Of a DNA stretch of 64,000 bases, positions 27,297 through 39,230 are shown piece after piece (the first letter of the stretch is position 1; each line of letters begins with the position of its first letter). The DNA comes from Paramecium sonneborni (Eukaryota; Ciliophora; Oligohymenophorea; Peniculida; Parameciidae). The notes under the pieces are model-generated. The model was not told where the DNA came from and did not search any database. It worked only from the letters and a program-made list of their open reading frames with translations. Both the position numbers and the translations under genes were made by a program. Location of the stretch: the NCBI GenBank assembly GCA_905182985.1, contig CAJJDN010000023.1, forward strand, positions 62,001 through 126,000, written 5' to 3'.

Positions 27297-27610
27297 ATAA
27301 AATATTGATAATATATAGAAAGTATAAAATTAAGAAATGACTAACATATATAAAAAAAGTTGCTACTCTAGCTAATAGAAAGCAGAAGATCTGTGAAAAA
27401 TAGGCGAGTTGAAATAGTAAGGATTATGTAATGTGTTTTGGAAACTATTTCATATTATGAAATTATCAATTAATATCTTTTTGCACATTTTCTTTGAATG
27501 TGAATCTTGAAATACATTAATTATTTGAATAATATTAACTTATTTTAGTTTAAAACAAGATATTAGAAATTTTGAAGAGCATAATATAATTAAGATAAGA
27601 TTAATTATTA
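27297..27610. other. intergenic stretch
   Basis: About 310 bp of AT-rich sequence with no supported gene, RNA or repeat. The next coding region starts at 27611. Confidence 0.5.
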
Positions 27611-27910
27611 ATGAATGATACTATCGTAAGAGAGATAACAACTACAGAAATCAGTGAAAAAGAGAAGAAGATTATCCAATATCTAGAGGAAGAGTTATTA
27701 TTAGAGTAATTCACAGATCCCTAATAAAAACAAATCAACTTTGAGTTGTCGAAGAAAAAAACTATCTTCTCATTTAGATCTATGGATTCTGACACTGAGA
27801 TTTCTGAAGCCACTTCTTGTTCAACAATAAAGAGTTGTACACTACAAATGTGTAAGTCACCATTGTTTAAAAGAAGGCTTAGTACATTGGTTTTAGACTA
27901 GTTATCTTGA
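27611..27910 (+). CDS. small hypothetical protein (99 aa)
   Basis: An intronless frame of 100 codons. It starts with an acidic/polar helix (EKEKKIIQYLEEELLLEQF) and has a Ser/Thr/Cys-rich centre (SDTEISEATSCSTIKSCT) and a basic end (KSPLFKRRLSTLVLDQ). Codon use and composition are more like neighbouring genes than noncoding DNA. No domain is recognised, and there is no signal peptide or membrane segment. The SP and ST sites and the R-R-L-S motif could be phosphorylation sites, but that is only suggestive. Confidence 0.55.
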
Positions 27911-28044
27911 TAATGTATTATTTAACGTAATGTGAATCTCTATTATTGGAAGAAAAAATAACTATTCCTATTTATTTTTCTAATCATTTATTTGGTTTTT
28001 TGTTAGTAAAATAATTGAAATATAAAAATTTGCAAATATAACTA

Positions 28045-31000
28045 ATGAGACCTGCTTCTACAATTTCAGTATTACCAAAAGTGGATCAAAAGACGACATC
28101 AAGAAAAAAATCAACTCATTAATCACTTTTTTAGCCTATTTCAAAACCTTCTGCTTCATCAATTGAAACTCCTGACTAACAATTAAAGAAAACTTAAGTT
28201 TTGGAGTCATTAGGATTCTATGAAAAATGTAGAATTTATTTTAAGAATAGAACTGATGGCTTTAAAAGGAACTAGTTAGTAATAGAGTGAAGTAGAGGCT
28301 ATGTTTAAACAACTAAACAAATTTGCAATGAAATTAATAGAAAAACATGGACTTCATGAGACATGTATAATGATTCTTTAGTGGATTATATAACATTAAT
28401 CATTTTAAGAAATTCCAACTCAGATGTACGTATGCAATATCTTATTTTAATAGTTGTTTAGCCTATAATAATTTAGGTTGTGTTTATCGTAGGATTGGAT
28501 AAACACAATTAGCATTTAATGCTTTAGAGAATGCTCTACAATTAGTCTAGATGTATGATTAGTTAAAGTTAGAGACAATAACATATTTGAACATTACAAC
28601 TGTTTTAAGTTAAATGAATATGTATAAATAATTTCTATGTATGAAAGGCATGATAAAGCTTTAAAGGCTTCATAAAAAGCAATTTAAGCTGGTAAGAAGG
28701 AATTTGATCCTAATTCTATTGAAAATGTAAGATATTTGGCTTTGGCTAATTTTAATTATGCATTTGAATTAGAGTCATTAGATCATTTGGAGGAAGCTGT
28801 AAAACAATATAAAAGATCATTATAATTTGTACTTGAACATTTAGGTAATCATGATCCTTTGTTTTAAAAATTTCATAGTCAACATCATTAAGCTAAGTAA
28901 AAGTTGATTATAACAATGAATTAATAATAACCAGGTCTTTTTAAAACAGTTTTATAACTAAAGAAATAATATGAAGTTCCAATAGATGAAAGTTTTTAAT
29001 AAACTACTCCATAATGTTAAACTAGAAAATTTAACCTTTAAAAAAAAAATAATTATATGGAAGATTCTAGTTTTAGGAGAGATAGTAGTGCAACAATTAA
29101 AAAAGGAATGACAGATGATGAATTTGTTTAACATCAAAAACCTATGGAAATAAAGGAAGAGGTGAAATAAATGGAGATGAATTTAAAAGAGGAAGATATT
29201 CAATAGAAAAAATAAGTTTAGATAGTTAATAAGAAATTGAGTTAAATAGAATAGATATAATTGGAATAATGGTCAAATTCAGAGCCATCTGATACAGAGA
29301 TTAAAAAGTAAAGACTTAATGAAAAAACTTCAGAAATAAAGTTAACTTAAACAAAAACATTTACTAAGGAATAAAGATTAAATTTTTTGAATAAATAAAA
29401 TACGTCTAAATAAAAAGTAGATGATAATTTATTAGAGAAAGAATAATAGATTATAAGAGAAATTGAGGAATAGATATACAATGCCAATAGTATAGCAAAA
29501 ATTTAAGCTTAAATAAGAATGAAAAAAGAGAGGAAGAAATATTATTGTCTTAAGAAAGCTAAGAAGGATTAAGGAGAATTATTACCTTCAGATGAATTAA
29601 AATTAAAGAAATTTTAGAGATTTATAAAAAGGAAATTATAAGAGTTGAAGATGAGAAACATTACAAGAAAAATAGTTTAAAAAAATAGATTAAAGAAATA
29701 TCCAAATACTGAAAATTAGGCTTATAAGCGAATTATATCTTTATTAGAAGCATATAAAGCTTATAAACGAATGCTCTTACACAAATATATACTTAAAACA
29801 AGATAATTTTAAACTTTGAGATAAAGTTTTTGTCATCCTAATTAAATGATTCATGAGAAAATAGAGCCATTAAAGGATTCTTATATATTTACTTTTGGGA
29901 TTACAAATGATGATTCTTTTGTGCGTTTTTCTTTAGTGCATGGAGTTAAGAATAAGAGAAAAGAATAATCATACTATTTTGAGATGGATACTTAAAGTTT
30001 TTTAAAATCTCTTGGTTTATTACATTAATATATAGATGAATTAGAATGTTTTATAATAGAGGAGAACTAATTATTAAGGAATCTAAAGAATCTATAAACA
30101 GTATCATAATAATTTATAATAATGAATGAAGTTGATGGAAAATATGTAGTAAGATGTTTAGCAGAATTTTAAACTTAATTTCGATTGGCCCTTTAAAGAA
30201 CAGCTGTGATAATATAAGAATTAATTTTGATTGAAAATAATAAGTTGTATATATAGGGGATAAATAATTTTGAGTATAATGATTTAGTTCCATTTGAAGA
30301 AGAGATTAGAGTAGTTAAGCCACCTCTTTATACAAAATAATTGCTTTAAAATGAATTAATAGCAATAAAATTTATATAATCATTTATGAAAGGATATTTA
30401 CAAAGATTAAGGATAAAAAAATGGGTAAATTAAAAATAAAAGTAAATTTATTCAACAAAATTAATAAAAACAGTAACTGGTCATTACATAAAGATTGTTA
30501 AAGCATAACATATGATGAATAAGAAGCATTATTTATATATAATAAATTATGAAACACAAAAGAAATCAAATGATTTGGAAATCAAATCGATAGTATTTTA
30601 AAATTTAGGTGAGATAAATAAAGATAATATATATGAAATATTGAAAATAGATTTGGATGGACCAAGTATAGAATATAGTGATGAAGCTAATTATTGGGTG
30701 TAAAAATAGGAAGATTATTAGAAAAGAGGAGGAAAGGAAGAGTATACAACAAAGAATAAAGATGAATCTATAGTATTAATATAGAGAGCAGTATTACGTT
30801 ACTTATTGAAACGACGATGTTTGATAAAGAAGATAAATAGAAGTAGATTTAATGTTGGTGAGTAAAAGGATGTAGAGAGAGAAATTTTGGTAAGAAGGGC
30901 TATTATTTATGGATAAGATATGAATTCAAGGGCTTGTTTAACAACATTATATTTGGAAATAGAGAGAACAGATCCAACTACTTCTTTGATGGGTTAAAGT

Positions 31001-34000
31001 GAATATTAAAGTGTTTTAATAACTTCAAAAAATTTAGAACATGTTTATGCTTTTGATAAATGTGTACCATTTTATTAAAAATTATTTTATCCATTATCAA
31101 GAACTGAAATAATAACAGTAGCTTAAAGAATGGTAGAGGTAACACGAATAATTAAAAATAAAAAAGGAGAATAAAAGGTTGAATGTAAAAGTGTTGATTA
31201 AGTTCATGGTGAAATATTATCTTTATAAGGAGAAGAGGATGATGTTAATTAAAAGAAGGAGACAACTCTAGAAGCAAGATTGAAAATTGGATCAACTTTA
31301 AGGGATAAATATTTATTATAATACGTTTCCTGTTTAGAAGATCCTCCAGAAATGAGATTAAATCATTCAGCAGATGATAATAAATAAAAAAATTTTGTAT
31401 CTGCTCTTTAGAATGTATTTCGGGATTTTAAAATTTAACTTGCTTAATAAATTAAAACTACAAAACATGTAGATGAGGAAGATGAAACTTCAATTAAAGC
31501 TTATGTTTAAAATGTTTTACCTACTACAGAATATGGTACTAATCCTAATTTATTCAATGATATAAATCCAGAGTAATTATCTATTAATGATGTTAAATCA
31601 TAATTATCAACTAAAGAAGATATGGAATTTGTAACTGATTTTAATCTAACATTTTATGATGGGTAATTCAAATTGTAAATCTTTTATCAAATCAATACTT
31701 AATTATTTGTAATTCATGGAGAAAATATTTATACTGCTAAAACATATAAGGCTACAATATTAAAATCAGATCTTGTTAATAATTATGAACTCCCTTATTC
31801 ATATATTAAAGAAAATCCTTAAAATACTATTTTACCATTAATTGATTTTCAAGATGAGAAGTTTATATTCTCAAAAGATGAAATTAAATTATAAAAAATT
31901 GTTGATGACTATTTAGCATATGAATTCAATGAAGCTAAATCTTCAAAAAAGGGATAACCAATTGATTAAGAAATAGAGGAAGTTCATCCTGATCAAATGA
32001 CTGATAAAGTTGTGATTGCTATCTATCAAAAAGATATTAGTACTTTATTCTATGAATTTCATAGAGAATAAATGATTGTTAAAATAATCATTCATTTTAA
32101 TAATACTAATGAAAAACGTGTGATTGAAATTGATACACATCATTTTTAATCTAAATATGTTGATGAAAGATTAAAAGATTTAAGTAATAAAAGAATTATT
32201 AAATTCTTTAAAGAATTCTCTAGAACTATTACTAAAGTAATTACTATCAATGAAAAAGATCATAGTCATAATTTTGAAGAGTTAAGAGGTGATTTATCTT
32301 TATTTTTAAGAGAAAAATTTGTTTAAAAAATTTAAGGAATGTTAATGGTCAAAAGAATGGTAGAGAAATTTAAATTGTATAAATAATTAAAACGTTCTAA
32401 AATTCATATACATAAGTTTATTTTAAATAATGGCTAACATTATATAGAAATTGCTTATTTTTTAATTAAATAATCTGGTAATCTATAACTCAATATGCGT
32501 GAATTAACTTTTGTTACTCCATAGGGTCATCTTGTTGAAAGAAGTAAAACTCTAAAGAGTAAAAGAAGATTAAGAGAAAAATAATTTATTATCAATTTAG
32601 ATAAAATATCATAATAAAGTGATTAATTAATTAATTCATAAACTAAAAAATAAGATTAATTAGATTTATAGAGAATTGATTTTGCAATCTTCTCCCATTA
32701 TGATAAAATGAAAACTATTGAATATTATAGATCACTAATGACTCCATTAATCTTACTAATATAAAAGAACCTTGTTGTCAATTTCAATAAGTTTCAATTT
32801 TCATTAACTCTTCCTATCACTATGATAGAAAGCCATATAACCAAGAAAAAAAAGAAGAATCAATCTCATGAAACTAAATTTTAATTAATGACTTTTGCAG
32901 TTATTGCTACTCAATCTACATTTAGAAAAAAACTATTAAAGAAATGGTTATAAACTAAGTTAGCTAGAAAAAGATAAATTGAAGAAAAGAATAAACACTT
33001 AGGAGAATTTATTAAAAGATCTTTTAAATAAATAAGAGAAGATGATGAAAATCATTTTTATATTGTAAATGTATACAAATAACCAGGTAAGATTCCAAAT
33101 TAAACAATATATACTTTTGAATTAATACCTATAAATAAAAGTTAAAGAAAAACTAAAATGAGAGCCTCTTATCCTCATGATAATTTTTAATTAATTGATA
33201 TAGGTGCATAATCTTTAGTAAATCATTTTATCAATAAAATTTATATTGAGAGAGGTATAATAAAATTTGATGAATATGCATTTTAAAAAGTATAAGATGA
33301 TGGAATTTCAACAACATTTGATGAATTTGTTTAAAATGAATAATAAAATATAATGGTTGATGAAAAAATGATTGAAAAAGATGTATAAGAAATATTAGTT
33401 GATTAGGAAAAATAAGGAAATACTCTAATCAATATTGTATATACTAATTCAAAATAAATATTAGAGAAGAAATCATATGATGATTCTTAAAATAATGTAA
33501 CCAAATTGTAAGTTGATTTATCAAGTGTAAAAAAGTTATATCCGAATTTTAATGTAAAAGATACAAATACAGTTAAAATTTTAAGTTAAAATTTGATAAA
33601 AGGAGTTAGAATGGATTAATTTGCAGGAAGTCTTCTTATTGATAAAAGTAGAATTCAATCATCATTAATAAATCCTCTTAGTATTGGAGGAGGTAGATTG
33701 GAATCATAAATCTAATCATAACTTTAGATTCCATCTATGATTAATAGAGGTATGCGTTTATCTTAAAAACCTTATGCAACAAATGTGCTTGCAAAAGAAA
33801 CATTATATTACACTGGAAAGAAATACTTAATTGTTATAAGTTCAGTGAAAAATAAGATACAAAAAATATTAAATTAAGATAGGGATTCAGTATTTGAAGA
33901 TCATGAAAGAATATTAGAAATCAAAGCTCAAAATTTAAAAGAAAGATAGGAACCATTTTATTGGTATTTGACACCAGATGATGCTGAGATTCTAACTCAT

Positions 34001-34758
34001 GAGAAGAGTCCAGAAAATATGGCTAAGATTTTAACTAAGAATTTATAAATAATAAATTCAAAATTTATATATTTATGTTTTAATTAATAGGATTAATAAT
34101 CAGTAAAATTGAAGGCAGAAGACAATGTAATTTTATTTGTTGAAAGTACTATAAGACCTATGCAAATGAAGTTTAGAAATAGGAAAATCTAATCTAATTA
34201 TAAAGAATATAAAAGGATTTTTGTTAGATGTAAGGCGGATGGAACCTTAATTTTGAGAACTATAAATAATTTAAATACAACGAAGAGTGTGTTTGTGATA
34301 TTGTTTATTGAAGAGAAGGAATCGTTTGTGTAAATGAAAACTTGGGATGCAACAGAATAGATGTATTTCTGTGAAACGGAATTGAATTTAAAAAAGGTAA
34401 ACGTGGTTATATATTATATTAGTATATATCGATTTATTTTTAGGATAAATAAAAATGTTTGAAAGCTTTATTACATTTTTTAGAATTCCGTAGTGAACAG
34501 AATAAGATTTAGTTTTTGCATCCAAAACCAGAATAAGTTTAGGATTATTTTGAGAAAGAAAAGAAATTATCAATACATTCATCATCAAGAATAGGTTCAC
34601 CAACAAAATCTGTAGATTAAAACAATGAGCAACCTTTATAATTCTTTTAATAGGAACATACACCATTGTAATCACCTATGGTTGTAATTGATAATTTAAA
34701 TGATGATGCAATTGAAGAAGGTTTAGAAGAAGAAAAGAATAATGTTATTTAAGAATGA
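28045..34758 (+). CDS. giant TPR and IQ-motif repeat protein, function unknown
   Basis: A 2196-aa protein. Introns are 28229..28250, 28426..28453, 28622..28647 and 34397..34443; the spliced length is exactly 2197 codons. Residues about 100-270 hold TPR-type helical pairs (AYNNLGCVYRRIGQTQLAFN and YLNITTVLSQMN, then EEAVKQYKRSLQF). After a charged coiled-coil linker come repeated modules. In each, a basic IQ-like helix (AIKFIQSFMKGYLQRLR near 750, IVLIQRAVLRYLLKRR near 886, KIQGMLMVKRMVEKF near 1400, LLKKWLQTKLARKR near 1603) is followed by 150-250 residues of beta-rich sequence. IQ helices usually bind calmodulin or centrin. I do not recognise the beta modules. A large cortical or ciliary scaffold is a reasonable guess. 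The last intron is 47 nt, long for this genome. Confidence 0.82.
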
Positions 34759-34816
34759 TGAAAAACAATTTATATATATTTATAATATAATAATAATATT
34801 AATAATATCCGTTTTA

Positions 34817-36037
34817 ATGAGAATTTATGCACTTTTATGTATAATTGCAATAGCATATTGCACATAAACTACAAAGTAATCTTGTCAAAAATATGATTAA
34901 GCTAGGCAAGTATGTTTGAAGAATAGTTGGGATAATTGACAAAAAGTAAATTAGGAAAAACTATTTTAAATATGATATCATTGCAATAATTTACAGAAGT
35001 GGATTTTAGTCCATTATTTACAGCAATAGATGATATAGTTGCATCAACATAAGAGGCAAAAGAAGAAGAGGCAGCATAGTTAGATACTTACTATTAATAA
35101 TTTTTGAGTGATTCAGAGTTCTATTAAAATCAAGTTACAGAATATAGTACAGAAGTAATAATATAAGATTAATTTAATTTAAGGTTGCATAACATTAGAG
35201 TGATATTACAACATTTAGAAAAGATAGAAACAGTTTATAATAATCATTATATGATAAAAGTCAATAATTGAGTGATGCTTAAAGAAATTAAGGTTAATTG
35301 TAAAGAACAGTCTAGAATAATGATTAAGCAACATCAAAAAAGACAGCAGAATACGATTAATCAATATCAATAGTCGATTAAGTGATAGCAAAATTACAAG
35401 TTATTAAATGTAAATTAAACTAATAATTTTATTAGAATCATCATTTATTGAAGTAAACTAAGAAGATTTGGCAGTTTCAGCAGCAACTTTTTCAAGAAGA
35501 TTAAGTGAAGTATCTCATCTTCCTCATCTTTTTGAACCATTATCAAAAGTATTAATCTAAATGAGTACATAAGGGTAATTATAATTATTAAATATTATAG
35601 TTTTGCTGATTAAGAATAAGCAGGTAATGCTATTAAATTACTTCATAATTTAAGAGAAGATTTAGTAGCTACAAAATCAGCTTTATTAATGAATGCTTAA
35701 TTAGAAAAAGAAACCAATAATGGACTTTTGGCTTCTTTAGAAGAAACCATCAATTTATTAAATAATGAAATTATTCCATAATTAAAAGGAGACATTGAAA
35801 CAAAAGATGGAGAAATTGCTACTAAATAAGGATTATTGAAGGATGCACAATCAAATTTAGATACTGCTTAATCCAATCTTGATAATGTAAATTCTGGATG
35901 GATATCTAGGTATTTTTACTTTTTATTTCATTAGATAAGAATAAAATAAATAACTTAATGATGGATGGGATAATGAATTAATGCTATTATCATAAGCAGA
36001 AACAGCTTTAGAAAGGGGTGGTATTAGAAGATAATGA
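34817..36037 (+). CDS. trichocyst matrix protein
   Basis: A 362-aa secretory cargo protein. Introns are 34876..34901, 35155..35183, 35410..35435, 35575..35600 and 35910..35934; after splicing the length is 363 codons exactly. MRIYALLCIIAIAYC is a signal peptide. Two long Gln/Asp/Leu-rich coiled-coil segments are typical of the TMP family, for example QSDITTFRKDRNSLQQSLYD and IIPQLKGDIETKDGEIATKQ, with a serine/phenylalanine-rich linker between them (AATFSRRLSEVSH) where family members are cut from proprotein to mature chains. TMPs crystallise in trichocysts and expand on Ca2+ entry during exocytosis. I cannot give the subfamily with certainty. It starts 58 bp after the giant TPR/IQ gene. Confidence 0.9.
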
Positions 36038-36085
36038 AAAATATTATTACAAATTTATCAATAATATTTATAAATTTTATTTGTG

Positions 36086-36439
36086 ATGAAAGGTTTCTTT
36101 GCAATCACAAGAGCTTTTATGGCTCCAATTGCTAAAACTACTTTTAGATTCTCTACCTAATAACATAAAATATAAATGAGAATGTATGTCATATTCTTAT
36201 ATATTAGTGTACTCAATCAAATAAATCAAATTATTAGATTGTCTTCCACTATGTCAGGATTAAGAATAGCTAACCAATATGATTTATCATTATTTTCTTT
36301 ACTAGAAGATGCTAAAGGTATTTCTAAATTATTATTTTTAGGTAATTCATTTATATTTTATGAAAATTAAGATGATTCTGCGGAGCTTGACATCAGGCAA
36401 ATTGGTTTGCACTTAGGATGTACCAATACCTTAAATTGA
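36086..36439 (+). CDS. small protein with mitochondrial-type presequence
   Basis: A 117-codon frame if unspliced. The N-terminus MKGFFAITRAFMAPIAKTTF is basic, Arg/Lys/Phe-rich and free of acids, like a mitochondrial targeting peptide. The C-terminal part is acidic then hydrophobic (DDSAELDIRQIGLHLGCTN). Two internal segments, 36185..36208 and 36318..36341, match short GTA...TAG introns of 24 nt; both are multiples of three, so frame cannot decide whether they are removed. If both are spliced the product is 101 aa. I do not recognise the family. Mic10 lies 93 bp downstream on the same strand, but nothing links the two functionally except the predicted compartment. Confidence 0.6.
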
Positions 36440-36532
36440 ACAGAATATTAATATATAAATATTATCTAGCTAAATATTCTTAATAATAATAATATTGATA
36501 ATGATAAAATAATAATTATTTTTATTAATTAA

Positions 36533-36825
36533 ATGTCTTAATAAAGTGATTTCGCTCTTGGATAAAGTGAAAAAGTGCTTTAACATACTGAATAAGAAAT
36601 TTTGGATGCAGATGTTCATTTAAATAGGTGATCTATCATAAATAACTTAGATTATTAGTAAAATCTGTTACTTACACAAGTATAGGATTATTTAATGGAT
36701 CATTACTTTCCATTTTCTTCAAAAACAAAGTAGGTGTTATAGCCTATTGTTCAGGGATCGGCTTTGGTTTAGCATTGCATGAATATAGCAATGGTCTCTT
36801 CGATAATGTACGAAGATAAATTTGA
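36533..36825 (+). CDS. MIC10: MICOS complex subunit Mic10
   Basis: An 89-aa protein, with one intron at 36628..36650 (23 nt). Mic10 bends the mitochondrial inner membrane at crista junctions. The protein has an acidic, Gln-rich N-terminus and two hydrophobic segments. The first (SVTYTSIGLFNGSLLSIFF) is followed by a short positive turn (FKNKVG). The second carries the glycine-rich motif CSGIGFGLAL. The first segment has only a partial glycine repeat (G-x-x-x-G). The hairpin topology, length and FFK-x(n)-GxGxG pattern fit Mic10. The match rests on short motifs, so a family search should confirm it. Confidence 0.78.
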
Positions 36826-36947
36826 TAAAATAAAGAAATTATCATAAAAAAAACAAGATTATATATATCTATATCTATATATATAAATATATTGTTCTTT
36901 CTTCAATACTTAAATATAATTTTTTTAAGTTTTAAATTTCAATCACA

Positions 36948-37310
36948 ATGAATCATCACGAAAATCTTGAAGAGAAATCTGTGCTATTGCCATTTTAGGT
37001 TGAACCTGAGAACTATTCTGACCATATCGATTATGAGGATCAATAACCTTAAATTAAGATCAAAACAAAAATTTCCTTTTTATCTTCTGTTATCAATTAA
37101 ATTGAATCTTTAGTTATCTCTAAATAATAAGTTAAAAAAACCATAAAAAAAAACAAAAAGACACCAAATCCAATGAAAGATGTGAAGTAAAAGTAAAAAG
37201 GGAAGAATACTAAAAAACAAACCAGAGTTTCCCTTAATGAATTTAGTGAAGATGCTTCCTAATATGAGGAGTAGTTTTAGAATTATTACATTGAAGTAGA
37301 TAATAATTGA
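36948..37310 (+). CDS. small basic hypothetical protein (120 aa)
   Basis: An intronless 121-codon frame. The N-terminal third is acidic (ENLEEKSVLLPFQVEPENY), the centre is strongly lysine-rich (KKTIKKNKKTPNPMKDVKQ), and then comes a short RVSLNEFSED motif and an acidic, tyrosine-rich end. There is no signal peptide or membrane segment. The lysine-rich centre suggests nucleic-acid binding or a nuclear/nucleolar location, but that is inference. It runs tail-to-tail with ADPGK with a 35-bp gap. Confidence 0.6.
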
Positions 37311-37345
37311 TCTAACCTTCACTTTTATTTTATAGTATATTAATA

Positions 37346-38768
37346 TCATTAATAAAGCAAAGAAGTGATGCCTATGTTATCACCTAAACCACATGTTCTT
37401 TGTGGATGTGGGTTGATTAACACTGGGGAAATACAACATTCACTATTTTATCTATAATCAACCTTCCAACATGTGCTCATTTCATAAATTAAATTGTCTT
37501 AGCTTATGGTATTATTAGTAGGAAATAGAGTAACTTCTTCTTATTCCAATAATATCTATAGAGTAATCATTTAATTACTTGAAGATGTGATGTATCTTGA
37601 AATAGATTATCAACTTTAAAATCATTTTATGGTTTCATAGCTTAAATTAATCCCACAAGTATTGATCGATGCAAAGCTGGTTTAATTTCTCCCCATGCTT
37701 AATTTGAACAAATCATTTAAATAGTTTATGAATGAAAGTGCACTCTAAAATTAATTTAAAATCAATACCTCTCTATTTTCAATGTTTAAATTAATTTAAT
37801 CACAATCTCTATCTATTAATTTGTACTTATCTGTTTTTATTCCAATTGACCTCTTGTAATGAAATTATACAATAGTTATAATTCTTATTCATTCATCCCA
37901 GTAGAATGAACATGCGGTAAAATATGTTCAATTAAATACATTAATAGATTTTCATCATTAAAAGCACCCATTTCAAAATGAATTTTTAATTGATTCTTGC
38001 TTTTTACTAAGATCTGTTTTAACTTTAAAATAATCTCCTAATATTCTTTCTTAGGTTTTTAATTCATCAATTAAAATCCTCCAATAACCAATAAATCAGG
38101 ATGTATTTTTTCAATATCTGCTTCTAAATATTCTAATCCTGGAAACTTTAAATTATCCTAATCATTCTATAAATACAATCTATTTGTATGCTAACAGATT
38201 ATTGTATCAAAAACATCTCCTTCATCAAAATTAACTACTATATGCACATCTTGAATATCTTCTCTTAAAAAACTTGAAGGTATCATGGTTATTGATTCAT
38301 TGAATAAGTTCTTATAATAATGTTTTGACATAATAGCTGATAAATATACATCACCACCTTCCTTATATGTTAATAATATATATATACTTTAAATGCTCTT
38401 AAAGCCATTTATGCTGCATTTCCTCCTAAATCTTTGGATGTTGAAATTCTCTTCGAAATTTCCACGATATTTTCAAAATCATCAGTAATATGTAATTCAG
38501 ATCCCAAACCATTTTCAAAGTAAAATAATATATTTCCACATATATTCTTTTTATTTATATCCTCTTTACTGCATTATAGCTCTCTTAATAAACTTATTGC
38601 TTAAACTTAAATGTCTTCATCACTAGAGAAAGCTAAGAGAATTTTCTTCCTTTATGGTTTATAAGTATTGTTATTCAGAATTCTAAGTGATCTAGCCACA
38701 GAATCCTCTACATTTACCAAAAACCATGCAAACAATATGGCTAACAAAATTTAGAATAAAATTTTCAT
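37346..38768 (-). CDS. ADPGK: ADP-dependent glucokinase
   Basis: A 449-aa protein. Introns on the minus strand are 38362..38387 (26 nt), 37745..37768 (24 nt) and 37556..37578 (23 nt), giving exactly 450 codons. ADPGK phosphorylates glucose using ADP instead of ATP; in animals it lies on the ER. MKILFQILLAILFAWFLV is a signal peptide or anchor. Diagnostic motifs are KDLGGNAAQMALRAF (sugar-binding GGNA), DLLVIGGFQL, HSTGMNEQELQLLY (human enzyme: GLNEQEL), RVHFHSQTIQMI, and the C-terminal RTCGLGDNIGITSLLY, where the GLGD aspartate is the catalytic base. All these are present, so it should be active. The start lies only 7 nt downstream of the stop codon of the COPI-associated gene. Confidence 0.9.
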
Positions 38769-38775
38769 AATAATA

Positions 38776-39230
38776 TCAAACTGGTACTTGAGGAGGTGGA
38801 AAATTTTAGCTAGGCAATGCAGAATATCCTACTATTATTATAAGAAAGCCTGCAAAGATTATTAATAATCCTACTATAGATTCATGAATAATATGTGAAT
38901 CCACAAAATTATCTATCATTAGGGTTCCACAGCTTAAATTATTTATGGGTTTTACAATATTATAAACATGCCTTTCCCACAATATTCTATCATAAATCCA
39001 AAGTATTCTTTAATCAATTTTACATTCAATTCAACCAGGATTAATAACAACCCAAAAATACTAAACTTTCATCAACTTTCTTACATCCAATATACAGTCC
39101 AAATCCCTATTAAAGTAGGAATATTTGGAGTAAAGTAAAATTTCAACACTCCCAAAACTATTAATGCTACTGCTACTAAAACTGATATGAACTTTATAAA
39201 GATATTAGCTTTATGTTCAGAACAGGCCAT
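38776..39230 (-). CDS. COPI-associated / TVP15-like four-helix membrane protein
   Basis: A 135-aa protein. Introns are 39061..39084 (24 nt) and 38933..38955 (23 nt). There are four hydrophobic segments: FIKFISVLVAVALIVLGVL, IPTLIGIWTVY... continuing into IIFGLLLILVEL, a segment around GKGMFIIFCGTLMI, and SIVGLLIIFAGFLIIIVGY. The order, the E-x-N-x-K and YFGFMIEYCGKGMF pattern (family: FGF-x-GRGLFYIFxG), and the small size fit the COPI_assoc/TVP15 family of Golgi membrane proteins. The tail ends NFPPPQVPV. Its 5' part is duplicated after the N at 40297: positions 40298..40388 repeat the first ~30 codons. Confidence 0.75.
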
